DNA of 64,000 bases from a virus (IMGVR_UViG_3300021952_000001:1-64000), one strand, 5' to 3'; shown: positions 23,975 to 32,406, counted from the first letter of the stretch. The notes: generated by a model from the sequence alone, not told the origin. A program made the numbers and translations.

Positions 23975-25939
23975 TTATCCAAATAAATTTAATTGATTAG
24001 GATCTACAATAACCATACGTCTGCTACCTCCAGTTTTAATCTTATTGATTATTCTTTCAGCTTTTTCAATGTAATACTTATAGTTTACACCTTCTACTTT
24101 TGTATTCTTTGGTAAGAAGTTACAAACTGTTGCTAACCATTCACCAGCTTCCACCTGACTAATCTTTGCAGCTTTAGTCTGACAGCTCTCGTTCTTGATT
24201 TTAAGCAGTTTCACTCCCTCATCAGATACATAGTAACGTATTAGTTTATCAAATACAATTGTTTCTCCTGTGGATCTATCAATGCCCTCGTAATGAAAGT
24301 CTCTAGATGCTTTCTGTCTTATGCAGAAATCATATAGATTATCATGATTACATATCGTATCCTCCACAGGCACACCATCAACAAAATAACGCTCAAGAGC
24401 AATAGGAACAATTCTCGCTGATTTGTTCTTATGAAGCTCAAAGTCAGTAAGGAAATCACCTTTCTTTTTAATCTCTCCATCGGTTTTAATTGCTAAATAA
24501 TCATTAACTGTACTAAAGATAATTTTACTGTAATCCGTACGCTCTAACTCATATTGAGTTAACTCAGACCACCAATCATTAAGTCTGTGCATGAGTGGAA
24601 TAAGATCTTTCTTAATCTTGATAGTTACACCATCCGTATTTGCAGAGATCACGTGTATGCCATTTAACTCGTATTGTTCAATAAGCATCATTAAGCTAAG
24701 CTCACCAGTTATAGTGGTGAACATAGTTAACTGCCTATCATAAATCCAGTTTTGCATATCAGATGACTTACCATATACAGAGTTAACTGCAAGTTTAAGT
24801 GCTCCAACAATCCCTTTAATACGTTTATCCTTCTTTGCTTGAGGTTTAAGCTCCAATCTCTTCTCAAACATCTGTTTGTATCCAAGAAGGAATTCTTTAC
24901 CTAAGTGAGCAGGAAATCTACCGTTATTAATAATGATTGCTGGGTAGTAAGAACTAACATCCCAATCGATTATCTCGTATTCTTCATCAGCTTCAAAGAT
25001 TTCAGGTTTGTTCTCTGTATGGAGACCACCCTTCATAAATGAATATACATTTCCATGGAAATTTATATGCTCTTTGAAATCATCCTGAAGACCGAGATTT
25101 AGCTTTTTAATCTTCTTAAGAAATTCATGTAACTGATCTGTCTCAAAGCACACATACTTTGCAATGCAATTCTTAACTTCTATGTTCTTTCTGAAAAATC
25201 CTTTTCTTGGAAGTTCTCTATACTCAATACCTTTCTCTTGACAATAGTACTTCTTGATCATTTCATCCCCTATCTTACTATCAGAATAGTTTAAACATGG
25301 AATACCAAATTCTTCCTCGATATCTCTTCTCAGTTCTATTCGGTTATCTCCTTTGTAAAGTGGATGATCTGTATCACCCAGGGTTATTTTATAGAATTCA
25401 TAAGTTGCATCCACATCATTATAACAATAATCAATAGTGAGTTCTACCTCTTCTTTAGTCATGTTAGTTTTGGTGTGATGTATGGGCATCTCTTCAATGT
25501 TCTCTAGGTCCATTTCAAACTCAAGCCTCTTTAAGCTAACTCTTCTGTTCTTGTTGTCATAATGATGTATCTTGAACAGATCTAATTGTTTGAGTGTTAA
25601 TTCATGTTCTCTATACTCAGGAAACACATCAAAGTTTGCATCATGTATAACATCTGCAGCTTTCTGTGCTATCTTAGCAGTGATCTCTAAATTACTTAAC
25701 TCATGCCAATTATCATAGTTTCTCAATATCCACTCAACAACTTGGCTATCAAAGCGTAGATTATTATAACCTACCCAATAAGCATCAGGGTGCTTCTCTG
25801 TATATCTAACAAAAGCATCTAGTTGATTCTTCCATTTAGATACCTGAAAGCTCTTACCTGCTTTACCTGGTTCCATACAAACAACAAGAAATAGTTCTTG
25901 CATGGTTTCAATATCATATATAATTACTTCTTCTTCCAT
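23975..25939 (-). CDS. polB: Family B DNA polymerase
   Basis: 654 residues, compact for PolB. The 3'-5' exonuclease motifs are all present: ExoI YDIETM (residues 8-13), ExoII YNNLRFDSQ (58-66), ExoIII YCYNDVDATY (171-180). Polymerase motif A is DWDVSSYYPAI (325-335), motif B is KLAVNSVYGKSS (382-393) and motif C is ISANTDGVTI (431-440), where the usual YxDTD is reduced to a single NTD. KGGLH at 303-307 matches another PolB core motif. It copies the phage genome; several crAss-like genera use PolB. It has its own promoter at 25961-25990. Confidence 0.9.
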   Translation of the reverse strand: MEEEVIIYDIETMQELFLVVCMEPGKAGKSFQVSKWKNQLDAFVRYTEKHPDAYWVGYNNLRFDSQVVEWILRNYDNWHELSNLEITAKIAQKAADVIHDANFDVFPEYREHELTLKQLDLFKIHHYDNKNRRVSLKRLEFEMDLENIEEMPIHHTKTNMTKEEVELTIDYCYNDVDATYEFYKITLGDTDHPLYKGDNRIELRRDIEEEFGIPCLNYSDSKIGDEMIKKYYCQEKGIEYRELPRKGFFRKNIEVKNCIAKYVCFETDQLHEFLKKIKKLNLGLQDDFKEHINFHGNVYSFMKGGLHTENKPEIFEADEEYEIIDWDVSSYYPAIIINNGRFPAHLGKEFLLGYKQMFEKRLELKPQAKKDKRIKGIVGALKLAVNSVYGKSSDMQNWIYDRQLTMFTTITGELSLMMLIEQYELNGIHVISANTDGVTIKIKKDLIPLMHRLNDWWSELTQYELERTDYSKIIFSTVNDYLAIKTDGEIKKKGDFLTDFELHKNKSARIVPIALERYFVDGVPVEDTICNHDNLYDFCIRQKASRDFHYEGIDRSTGETIVFDKLIRYYVSDEGVKLLKIKNESCQTKAAKISQVEAGEWLATVCNFLPKNTKVEGVNYKYYIEKAERIINKIKTGGSRRMVIVDPNQLNLFG

Positions 25940-25960
25940 ATGCGTTGTGGTTTGAACTTA

Positions 25961-25990
25961 CAAAGATAATCTAAAAAATTAGAGACACAA
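25961..25990 (-). promoter_or_regulatory. Bacteroidetes-type promoter for the polymerase operon
   Basis: On the minus strand TTG (25990-25988), a 19-base spacer, then TATCTTTG (25968-25961), an exact TTG-N19-TAnnTTTG match ending 21 bases before the PolB start codon. The -33 element overlaps the loop of the preceding terminator hairpin. Confidence 0.75.
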
Positions 25991-26003
25991 TAAGTGCCTC
26001 TAA
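25979..26003 (-). terminator. Intrinsic terminator upstream of polB
   Basis: On the minus strand TTAGAGGCAC pairs with GTGTCTCTAA over 10 positions (one G-U) with a 5-base loop, followed by TTTTTT. It ends the transcript of the 26013 gene. Confidence 0.85.
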
Positions 26004-26012
26004 TTATTTTTG

Positions 26013-26669
26013 TTAAAAATAAATTCTGAAGTGATCAGAATGTAATGTGATACGTTTTGGTTTACCTTCAAATGTCATACCATGTGGAACATCTACACCT
26101 ATATCTGCAGGTTGTTGTTGCTCTTTTTTTACTACAGGTTCTGGTTTAACATTTTTCTTTGGTTCAGTAGTTGATTTTGTTTTTAATTCTTTTCCAGTTT
26201 CTAGTTTTCTTTTTAATTGATACATTTTAAGTTTAACTGCTTCATGACTTCTTTCATGTTTTTTTGCTAATTCTAAACTAACATTATGTATATTAACTGT
26301 TGGATCTTTAATTAATGATACCATTTCATCAATTTCCTTTTTTGTATAAAACTTTATTTGGTGCATACGGTTTGTTTTTTTCATTCTACGTGTTTCTGGT
26401 ATATCAAAAGATTCATTAGTTTCACTATATGAAGACACTTTTATTTTTTCGTATAATCCAAAAGCTGGTTGCATTAATAAATAAGGTGTGCATGTACTTA
26501 ATAATTCACTAACTGTTCTTGCTTTCATGTAAAATTTTTCACCTATAGCAAGAGCTTCTTTTAAAGTAAATAAGTCTGGTAATTCTTCAAAAAATAATTT
26601 TTTATTAAGTTTTGATCTAAAAATACAAGCTTTATAATAATCTGATTGTTCTAATGTTAAAATTTCCAT
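26013..26669 (-). CDS. Hypothetical protein with SANT/Myb-like helices, 218 aa
   Basis: Not recognised. The centre FYTKKEIDEMVSLIKDPTVNIHNVSLELAKKHERSHEAVKLKMYQLKR (about residues 107-154) has the three-helix pattern of a SANT/Myb or HTH domain that scans DNA. The C-terminal third is Lys/Pro/Gln-rich and flexible. A DNA-binding regulator is plausible. The gene ends at the terminator just before the polB promoter. Confidence 0.55.
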   Translation of the reverse strand: MEILTLEQSDYYKACIFRSKLNKKLFFEELPDLFTLKEALAIGEKFYMKARTVSELLSTCTPYLLMQPAFGLYEKIKVSSYSETNESFDIPETRRMKKTNRMHQIKFYTKKEIDEMVSLIKDPTVNIHNVSLELAKKHERSHEAVKLKMYQLKRKLETGKELKTKSTTEPKKNVKPEPVVKKEQQQPADIGVDVPHGMTFEGKPKRITLHSDHFRIYF

Positions 26670-26674
26670 GTTTT

Positions 26675-27220
26675 CTAGATTTTAGCAAAACAACACATTG
26701 CTGATGTGTCGAAATACTTGATAAATAAATAGTTTCCATTTTCTGTTGTATACACTGTATGTGGAAGAGGATAATTAATATTCTCCTCTTTCAACACAGT
26801 TTCTTTTCTTGCTTTAAAAAATGTATCTATTGTTTCCTGTAGGCCTATTCTTGTGCTAAAGGTCATTATGAAATTGTCTTTAAATTTTGCAATGTGCTCT
26901 TGTAAAAATCTTACAGAAGCACAAAAATCAAGATCGAATAATGTATTAGGCTTATAAGGATTTGCATCAAGAATGTCTCCACAGACAATAGATAATTTGG
27001 ACTTTGTTTTAACTTTAGCTAGTTGCTGTAATGCAACCATCGAATTGTTCTCATATATCTCAAACTCTTTACATCCTTTTGTTTCTAAGTGATGTAAATA
27101 GTCATTAATATCTGGACCAGCAAGTCCAACAATTGATTCAAATTGAAATCTTTGGAGAATAAACTCTCTCACTATTTTCTTGTTGTATGAATCAACGTAT
27201 GTTTTCTTTCTTTCAGCCAT
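26675..27220 (-). CDS. Possible SAM-binding Rossmann-fold protein
   Basis: 181 residues. ESIVGLAGPDINDYLHHLETKGCKEFEIYENNSM has the strand-Gly loop-helix-acidic-end pattern of a SAM methyltransferase, KLSIVCGDILDANPY matches the next strand with its Asp, and TLFDLDFCAS would be the catalytic-strand region. No clear DPPY/NPPY motif is seen, so the target base or protein is unknown. It may be a divergent or inactive methyltransferase. Confidence 0.4.
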   Translation of the reverse strand: MAERKKTYVDSYNKKIVREFILQRFQFESIVGLAGPDINDYLHHLETKGCKEFEIYENNSMVALQQLAKVKTKSKLSIVCGDILDANPYKPNTLFDLDFCASVRFLQEHIAKFKDNFIMTFSTRIGLQETIDTFFKARKETVLKEENINYPLPHTVYTTENGNYLFIKYFDTSAMCCFAKI

Positions 27221-27232
27221 GTCTTTCTAGTT

Positions 27233-27559
27233 TTATAGGAGCTCTGTAAAATATGTAACTTTCTTTTCTCTAAATTCTTCTATGTTTTCAACGTAATGAT
27301 TAATTAGATCAGATAGCATAATTGCATCTGGTTCATTCATCTCTGATATCTGGCTTATCAATCTATGTTTTGAATTCATTACATTGATAGCAGCTTGTGG
27401 GTCATTCTGGTACATCTTATTATAGTTGTCTTCAACAGTCTTTTCTAACTCTTTGACAAACATGTTACCAAGTTGCTTTGTTCTTCCTTTGAGTCCTATG
27501 TCATCCATAAGCTCTAACACCAGCTGCATAGCTAATGTTATTTCAGTTGTTCTATTCAT
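27233..27559 (-). CDS. Hypothetical helical protein, 108 aa
   Basis: Not recognised. All-helical, beginning MNRTTEITLAMQLVLELMDDIGLKGRTKQ with repeated amphipathic helices and no cysteine. It overlaps the next gene by 4 bases. Confidence 0.5.
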   Translation of the reverse strand: MNRTTEITLAMQLVLELMDDIGLKGRTKQLGNMFVKELEKTVEDNYNKMYQNDPQAAINVMNSKHRLISQISEMNEPDAIMLSDLINHYVENIEEFREKKVTYFTELL

Positions 27560-27891
27560 AAGCTATTTGCTTTTACAAAGTTCTCTACTAATGTCTTGAT
27601 AATGAATTCATCAGCATGTGCTTCTTCATAACCTGTCCATACTAAAGATCCAGTGATTGCATCAGCTAGTTCTGCATATGTTTTGGGAGTTGTACATAAG
27701 AACTTGTCTACTTTATACTCAATATCTACCATAGCTCTGTCCATTGTTGGATAACCATTAGAAAGATTTGCATCTTTATCTTTATTTGATGTAGATAAAA
27801 TATCTAAGGCATAACCATGAAAGAATCCATCATCATACACTTCTATTTTTATATCAATACCTTTATATTTATATTTTTTTACTGTAGCCAT
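27556..27891 (-). CDS. Hypothetical protein, 111 aa
   Basis: Not recognised. An N-terminal beta-rich part (YKYKGIDIKIEVYDDGFFHGYAL) resembles a small DUF-type strand domain; the rest is helical. Confidence 0.5.
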   Translation of the reverse strand: MATVKKYKYKGIDIKIEVYDDGFFHGYALDILSTSNKDKDANLSNGYPTMDRAMVDIEYKVDKFLCTTPKTYAELADAITGSLVWTGYEEAHADEFIIKTLVENFVKANSL

Positions 27892-27918
27892 AATTAATTA
27901 TTTAATTATTTTATTATT

Positions 27919-28398
27919 TTATTCTTCTAATCCATCGTTAAGTGTTACATTCCAATCACTAAGGTCATCTTCTTCCTCATCATAATCTGTAAGAAACCTA
28001 AGTGTCACCTTGTTCATTTGTAATGTAGGGCTTACATATCCCTCTTCATAGTCTTCATCATTAATCTCTATTTCAACTAATCCATCATGTTCGTTAAGAA
28101 TTATGTTTAGTTCTTTAAGACTAATGTCTGTTAATGTCATAAATGCTTCTCCAAGATCAAACCAAGCTATCTCTTCTGGTTCAGCTAGTACATCACCTTC
28201 TTCATCTATGATGAATAGTTCTACTGGTGCACCATTTTCTGATAAGAACTTATCCTTATCTTGTGGCACTCTGTCTAGTGTCCATAGCTCTACAAGTTCT
28301 TTTACAGTTCCTGGATGAAGAATCTTCATAAACAACATGCCAGAAGTTAATTCATCTGGCATGTAGTTTTTGTATACAAGTTCTGCTGGATAATACAT
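27919..28398 (-). CDS. Hypothetical acidic protein, 159 aa
   Basis: Not recognised. Strongly acidic, especially the C-terminal third (DYDEEEDDLSDW), with hydrophobic strands between. Its stop region adjoins an A/T-rich gap. It could be a DNA-mimic or protein-binding factor, but no motif proves that. Confidence 0.5.
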   Translation of the reverse strand: MYYPAELVYKNYMPDELTSGMLFMKILHPGTVKELVELWTLDRVPQDKDKFLSENGAPVELFIIDEEGDVLAEPEEIAWFDLGEAFMTLTDISLKELNIILNEHDGLVEIEINDEDYEEGYVSPTLQMNKVTLRFLTDYDEEEDDLSDWNVTLNDGLEE

Positions 28399-28715
28399 TA
28401 GAATTCTATTTTTGACTGTTGTGACATCTCATAAACATTTGGTGTTTTGAGATCAGCAAGTCTTAATAAGATTTCTAACTGTTGAGCATAATGATAATCG
28501 ATCTCACCTTTCTTACTAGGTTTAGCATTACCTGTGAGCTCATATCCATCACCATCATCTTTTATTGTAGCAGCTAGTGTTCCTCTAATCTCTGAATTCC
28601 AAACTTCAGCGTTAGCATAATAAAGACTGTGTGTTGTGATCAGACCATTTGATGTCTTTTCATAATCGTATTCATGCATTCCATTGATGAATATCATGTT
28701 TTCTTGTTCTTCCAT
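28398..28715 (-). CDS. Hypothetical protein, 105 aa
   Basis: Not recognised. A beta-rich first half (MIFINGMHEYDYEKTSNGLITTHSLYYANAEVW), Gly/Asp turns, then a helical end. It abuts its neighbours by 1-2 bases. Confidence 0.5.
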   Translation of the reverse strand: MEEQENMIFINGMHEYDYEKTSNGLITTHSLYYANAEVWNSEIRGTLAATIKDDGDGYELTGNAKPSKKGEIDYHYAQQLEILLRLADLKTPNVYEMSQQSKIEF

Positions 28716-28717
28716 GG

Positions 28718-29032
28718 TTATTTGTTTTTAACAATTTCTATTAGTTTAAGTGCTTCTTGTAATCCAATCTCCAATGCTTCTTCATACAAGTTGTATTTAT
28801 ATATTTCAACAACTTCTGTATTATTGGCTATTGTAGTTATTTTATATCCAAATATTAGCACTTCATCCATATAAGGGATGTCAATATGAATATTATGAAC
28901 TTCTCTTAACCATTTTTGAAGAAGTGATTGAGTTGGTAGGCTTTTTCTAAATACTTCACCTAATAAAATAGGTGAATACCCTTTTTCACTAGCTAACTTA
29001 GCTGTTTCAAATGTTATTAGTTGTTCTTGCAT
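28718..29032 (-). CDS. Hypothetical protein, paralog of 29017 gene, 104 aa
   Basis: It shares with the next gene the plan: an N-terminal helix with LASEKGYS, a central QSLLQKWLREVHNIHIDI (matching FRWFREKYGYDVTI next door), then strands and a C-terminal YEEALEIGLQEALKLIEI helix. The family is widespread in Bacteroidetes phages, but its function is unknown. It overlaps the upstream gene by 16 bases. Confidence 0.6.
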   Translation of the reverse strand: MQEQLITFETAKLASEKGYSPILLGEVFRKSLPTQSLLQKWLREVHNIHIDIPYMDEVLIFGYKITTIANNTEVVEIYKYNLYEEALEIGLQEALKLIEIVKNK

Positions 29033-29388
29033 AATTCTATTAGTTTTTTAAGACATTCAAGTTCTGCTTCTTCGTAGGATGTGAACGGGAAATCGATAAA
29101 ATAGTAACTATCCCCCTTGACAAATAATTGTTCGATTTCAAACTTATATTCACTTGGTGTACATTTTTTAATTGTCACATCATAACCGTACTTCTCTCTA
29201 AACCATCTAAATGCTTGTTGGTAAAGTGGTGCTTTTATGAAATGTAAATCATCTATAGAATCAAATTTATCTTTTACAACCTTATATAATTCCTCTCCAT
29301 TCTTTCCATAAATTCCAAAACATTCTTCATCAAATCCTAATTCTTTAAGTTTTAATGCTTGTTCGTATGGTATAAATTCTTTTTCCAT
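29017..29388 (-). CDS. Hypothetical protein, paralog of 28718 gene, 123 aa
   Basis: It has the same helix-strand plan as the neighbouring 28718 protein: LKELGFDEECFG, then AFRWFREKYGYDVTI, then a C-terminal YEEAELECLKKLIEL helix. Together they form a paralog pair next to the six-gene array. Function unknown. Confidence 0.6.
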   Translation of the reverse strand: MEKEFIPYEQALKLKELGFDEECFGIYGKNGEELYKVVKDKFDSIDDLHFIKAPLYQQAFRWFREKYGYDVTIKKCTPSEYKFEIEQLFVKGDSYYFIDFPFTSYEEAELECLKKLIELCKNN

Positions 29389-29390
29389 GG

Positions 29391-29666
29391 TTATAAGGAT
29401 TTAATTTGTGTTAATAATTCGTTTAGATCTATAGGTACTTTATTTTGTATTTGTTCTCTTACTACTTCTGTTGGATACCAAAGTTCTGTTGAAACATCAT
29501 CACTTACTTTAAATATTACTTTACAGTATGGTAATTTATAATGTAGTTTTTCTACAATACCAATCTTTCCTAAAAATTCACAATGATGACTACTATAATA
29601 TAATATACCAAGATCTTTAAACATGACACCTTCAAACTCTTCTCCTATGATATCTTCATCTTTCAT
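29391..29666 (-). CDS. Tandem-array paralog 1 (small barrel-like protein)
   Basis: 91 residues, first of six similar genes. Core plan: IIGEEFEGVMFKD, then FLGKIGIVEKLHY, then strands, ELWYPTEVV, and a C-terminal VPIDLNELLTQIKSL. The repeated (F/Y)xGKxGxI turn followed by a YP strand looks like a KOW/SH3-type small barrel, and the PxDLxxLxxxI tail is shared by all six. Function unknown; the array suggests duplication under selection. Confidence 0.7.
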   Translation of the reverse strand: MKDEDIIGEEFEGVMFKDLGILYYSSHHCEFLGKIGIVEKLHYKLPYCKVIFKVSDDVSTELWYPTEVVREQIQNKVPIDLNELLTQIKSL

Positions 29667-29950
29667 AATCTACTAATTTCATTAAACAACTTATCGAGAT
29701 CTACAGGCTCTACATCTACTAAATGGTCTTCAAGTTCTTTGGTTGGATAGTAGTATTGTCTTGCTTCTTCATGAAAAACAACTTTTGTATATTCAGGATG
29801 TGTACCATGAAGCTCACGTATCTCACCTATTTTTCCAACATATTTCTTCATGTCATCTGTAGCACCAAAACCTTTAAATTCAAAACCATAAACTTTTTTA
29901 GCTTTTAGTTCTTTATTGATTTTTTCGTAATCGATTTTTGCGTATTTCAT
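29663..29950 (-). CDS. Tandem-array paralog 2
   Basis: 95 residues. KKVYGFEFKGF, KYVGKIGEIRELHG, YYYPTKELEDHL and EPVDLDKLFNEISRL follow the shared plan of the array. It has an extra basic N-terminal helix. It overlaps both neighbours by 4 bases. Confidence 0.7.
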   Translation of the reverse strand: MKYAKIDYEKINKELKAKKVYGFEFKGFGATDDMKKYVGKIGEIRELHGTHPEYTKVVFHEEARQYYYPTKELEDHLVDVEPVDLDKLFNEISRL

Positions 29951-30222
29951 ATCCTACTAATGTCTTTAAATAATTGATTTAAATCTACAGGGTTAACAAT
30001 ATGATTATCTATATTATCCATTGGATACCATTCACCTTCTTCATTATTAGGAAATTGAACTCTACAAGAATAATCTCCATCATCATTATCTTCTTCAACT
30101 TCTACTATTGTACCAAGAACACCAACATAATTTTCATGTTCACAACCATAATCTATATATGTTGTATCCTTAAACTCAAATCCTATAATTTCTTGTCCTA
30201 CATATTCTTGCATGTCTTTCAT
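29947..30222 (-). CDS. Tandem-array paralog 3
   Basis: 91 residues. EYVGQEIIGFEFKD, NYVGVLGTIVEVEED, GEWYPMDNIDNHI and NPVDLNQLFKDISRI carry the array signature. The middle is more acidic than in the other copies. It overlaps both neighbours by 4 bases. Confidence 0.7.
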   Translation of the reverse strand: MKDMQEYVGQEIIGFEFKDTTYIDYGCEHENYVGVLGTIVEVEEDNDDGDYSCRVQFPNNEEGEWYPMDNIDNHIVNPVDLNQLFKDISRI

Positions 30223-30482
30223 AATTTCTGTATTTGGTTAAACAATGATTTTAAATCTATAGATGTTTGAGGAAACATTTCATGAATTTTATCAGCTGGA
30301 TAATTATACTGTGAACGATCTTGAAATCTCAGGCTATATGTTTTTTTTGATGGACCAATTCCTACAATTTCACCTGGCTTACCTATATGTCTATTCATAC
30401 CAGGAGTATGAGAAACATTTTCATTACGATCAAAGTAAAATCCTTCTACAGTCACTCCTATATATTCTTCTTTTGCTAACAT
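30219..30482 (-). CDS. Tandem-array paralog 4
   Basis: 87 residues, the shortest copy. EYIGVTVEGFYFDR, RHIGKPGEIVGIG, YNYPADKIHEMF and SIDLKSLFNQIQKL follow the plan. Its basic loop (GPSKKTYSLRFQDR) is the most positive of the array. Confidence 0.7.
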   Translation of the reverse strand: MLAKEEYIGVTVEGFYFDRNENVSHTPGMNRHIGKPGEIVGIGPSKKTYSLRFQDRSQYNYPADKIHEMFPQTSIDLKSLFNQIQKL

Positions 30483-30754
30483 ATCTTACTGATTTTATAA
30501 AATAATTCTTCTAATGGAATATCTGGTATATGATATTCTAATACAAGATGTGCTGGATATAAATAAGTATTACCATTAAGAAATCGGATAGTGAAATGTG
30601 TCTCTCTATCACTAGAACCATCAGTAAAACTTTCAATAACTCCTTCTTTACCAATATAATTATCCATATTAACACCATATCCACAATTATATTTTTTTCC
30701 ATCAAACTTAAATCCTTCAATAGTTTGACCTATAAGTTCTTTATACTTTAACAT
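30476..30754 (-). CDS. Tandem-array paralog 5
   Basis: 92 residues. KELIGQTIEGFKFDG, NYIGKEGVIESFTD, YLYPAHLVLEYHI and IPLEELFYKISKIC carry the signature. It ends in Cys like copy 6. It overlaps copies 4 and 6 by 7 bases. Confidence 0.7.
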   Translation of the reverse strand: MLKYKELIGQTIEGFKFDGKKYNCGYGVNMDNYIGKEGVIESFTDGSSDRETHFTIRFLNGNTYLYPAHLVLEYHIPDIPLEELFYKISKIC

Positions 30755-31032
30755 ATCTTACTAATTTCATTAAACAATTCATTAATGTCTATAGGAGGAA
30801 CTAAATGATGTTTCACTTGAGAAGCTGGATAATGCCAATATTCACCATCATCAAAACGAAGTTTTGCAAGTAAATTTAGAGAACCTTTACTTACATCTTC
30901 AATGGTTCCCACTTTACCTATATAATTTTTCATCTCAGGAACAAAATTAGGACCAGTAACACTTGTAAACTTAAATCCATAAGCTTCTTTCCCTATTAGA
31001 TCTTCATAGTCTTTAATTTTCTTCTTAACCAT
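30748..31032 (-). CDS. Tandem-array paralog 6
   Basis: 94 residues. EDLIGKEAYGFKFTS, NYIGKVGTIEDVSKG, WHYPASQVKHHL and PIDINELFNEISKIC follow the plan. It is the most upstream copy. The annotated start overlaps the 30996 gene by 37 bases. Confidence 0.7.
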   Translation of the reverse strand: MVKKKIKDYEDLIGKEAYGFKFTSVTGPNFVPEMKNYIGKVGTIEDVSKGSLNLLAKLRFDDGEYWHYPASQVKHHLVPPIDINELFNEISKIC

Positions 31033-31328
31033 AATACAAATTTATTACTTACAAGTTTACAAGCTTCTTCATGTTGCTCAATAGCTTCATCCCATGTAGA
31101 ACATCTCATTTGATATTCATCATGTTTACCACCAAATATCATTGTCTCAAACAATAATGGTTTACCACCATCCCAAGAATGATCTATCCCTAAAAACACT
31201 GTAGATACTAACACTTTACCAAATGTATCTCTATCTACAGATCTAGTACCTTGAAATTTCTCAGCCCATTCTTTAACACCTGCCACTTGGACAGGTGTTT
31301 TATCCTCTAGTATATAATACTTACTCAT
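30996..31328 (-). CDS. Hypothetical protein, 110 aa
   Basis: It contains KVLVSTVFLGIDHSWDGGKPLLFETMIFGG, a distinctive stretch that recurs in small proteins of many bacteriophages, followed by STWDEAIEQHEEACKLV. No function is known for the family. The C-terminus is basic (LWLRRKLKTMKI). It sits directly upstream of the paralog array. Confidence 0.6.
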   Translation of the reverse strand: MSKYYILEDKTPVQVAGVKEWAEKFQGTRSVDRDTFGKVLVSTVFLGIDHSWDGGKPLLFETMIFGGKHDEYQMRCSTWDEAIEQHEEACKLVSNKFVLWLRRKLKTMKI

Positions 31329-31482
31329 CTTTATAAATATTTATGAATTGAGCATGTAAACTCATTCCGTTTAATAATACCTGGAATAGACCAAATCCTA
31401 TTGATCCTTGGTCTAATAAATAACATCCGTATGCTAACAAGCATATTTGTAATAATCTTGTTAATGATTTAATATTTCTCAT
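31321..31482 (-). CDS. Small hydrophobic protein, 53 aa
   Basis: A 53-residue frame in the gap before 31485. It is hydrophobic over most of its length (LLQICLLAYGCYLL, GFGLFQVLLNGM) and probably makes one or two membrane passes. Not recognised. Confidence 0.5.
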   Translation of the reverse strand: MRNIKSLTRLLQICLLAYGCYLLDQGSIGFGLFQVLLNGMSLHAQFINIYKDE

Positions 31483-31484
31483 GA

Positions 31485-31718
31485 TTAATATCCTGCTAGT
31501 TTAGAAATTAGTGAATGGTCTTGTAACAAGTCAGCAATAATGCTTTCTTGCTTTGAATTAAGTGATTTTAATGATCCTACAAGCTTAATTCTCTCATAGG
31601 TGATGTCTTTACCATATAACGCTGTTACATGGTCTGAAATCTCAACTAATTCACTTACATTAAAATGATCTACTGGGTTTTCAAATTTGTCTACCCATTT
31701 TCCGTTTACTATTTGCAT
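31485..31718 (-). CDS. Hypothetical protein, 77 aa
   Basis: Not recognised. Soluble and helical toward the C-terminus (LKSLNSKQESIIADLLQDHSLISKLAGY). It overlaps the next gene by 10 bases. Confidence 0.5.
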   Translation of the reverse strand: MQIVNGKWVDKFENPVDHFNVSELVEISDHVTALYGKDITYERIKLVGSLKSLNSKQESIIADLLQDHSLISKLAGY

Positions 31719-31996
31719 GTCTCTTCGATTTTAGGACAACACCCTTCGATGATTGTCTGTTTAATAATTGTTCTTGATAGATTGCTGAAGTTCCCCCAAT
31801 CGAGTTCTTGATCAACAATCTTGTTAAATTTTGCTTCCGATATTGTATATGCTTTACTTTTAATGAGCTTTTTACCATCTTTTACAATTGCATTCTGAAC
31901 TAATCTTTCATAATCAGCTGAAGGATATGCATTCTTGTATAATTTGGTATATATAATGTGTATAGCTCTAATCTCTAGTTCTCTTTGCGTATTCAT
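31709..31996 (-). CDS. Hypothetical protein, 95 aa
   Basis: Not recognised. Helical and basic, ending with CCPKIEETCK. The competing frame at 31681-31878 is a shadow; this one is coupled by overlap to genes on both sides. Confidence 0.5.
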   Translation of the reverse strand: MNTQRELEIRAIHIIYTKLYKNAYPSADYERLVQNAIVKDGKKLIKSKAYTISEAKFNKIVDQELDWGNFSNLSRTIIKQTIIEGCCPKIEETCK

Positions 31997-32406
31997 TTTT
32001 TTCTTTCACGTTGATCTATCCATTCCAACACTTCTAATACTGATGGAATTCTATCATTAAACATAGCATGTCTTGAATCTAATAATATCTGAACCATTTC
32101 ATCTTTATGGATGTATTGAGTCATATCAATTGGTTCAGGTCTTACTTCTTCAGAAATTGCATCTGCTCCATAAATATATCCATTAGGAGTTGGTGGTGTA
32201 GAGTTGAACATAAACATACTTTGTGATATAGATAATTTTAGTTTACGTCTTATTTCATCTTGTTCCATTCGCACAGCTAACTCATCAGTTCTATCTGCTA
32301 GCTCTTCTTCTTCTTCTTCTTGAGCTTGTGCTTTTTTCTTTGATTCATGTACTGGCTTAATCCACTTACTAAAGAATCCTAAGTATTCTGGTTTATCGTC
32401 TTCCAT
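31993..32406 (-). CDS. Hypothetical protein, about 137 aa
   Basis: Not recognised. The middle is a Glu/Gln/Lys-rich helix (KKAQAQEEEEEELADRTDEL), flanked by hydrophobic ends. A start at 32439 is possible, but the ATG at 32406 gives a 14-base overlap with the phosphatase gene instead of 47, so it is preferred. Confidence 0.5.
   Translation of the reverse strand: MEDDKPEYLGFFSKWIKPVHESKKKAQAQEEEEEELADRTDELAVRMEQDEIRRKLKLSISQSMFMFNSTPPTPNGYIYGADAISEEVRPEPIDMTQYIHKDEMVQILLDSRHAMFNDRIPSVLEVLEWIDQRERKK

Noticed and set aside
31681-31878. Alternative minus-strand frame of 65 codons
   Set aside because: It lies within the 31709-31996 gene in another frame; the latter is coupled to both neighbours.
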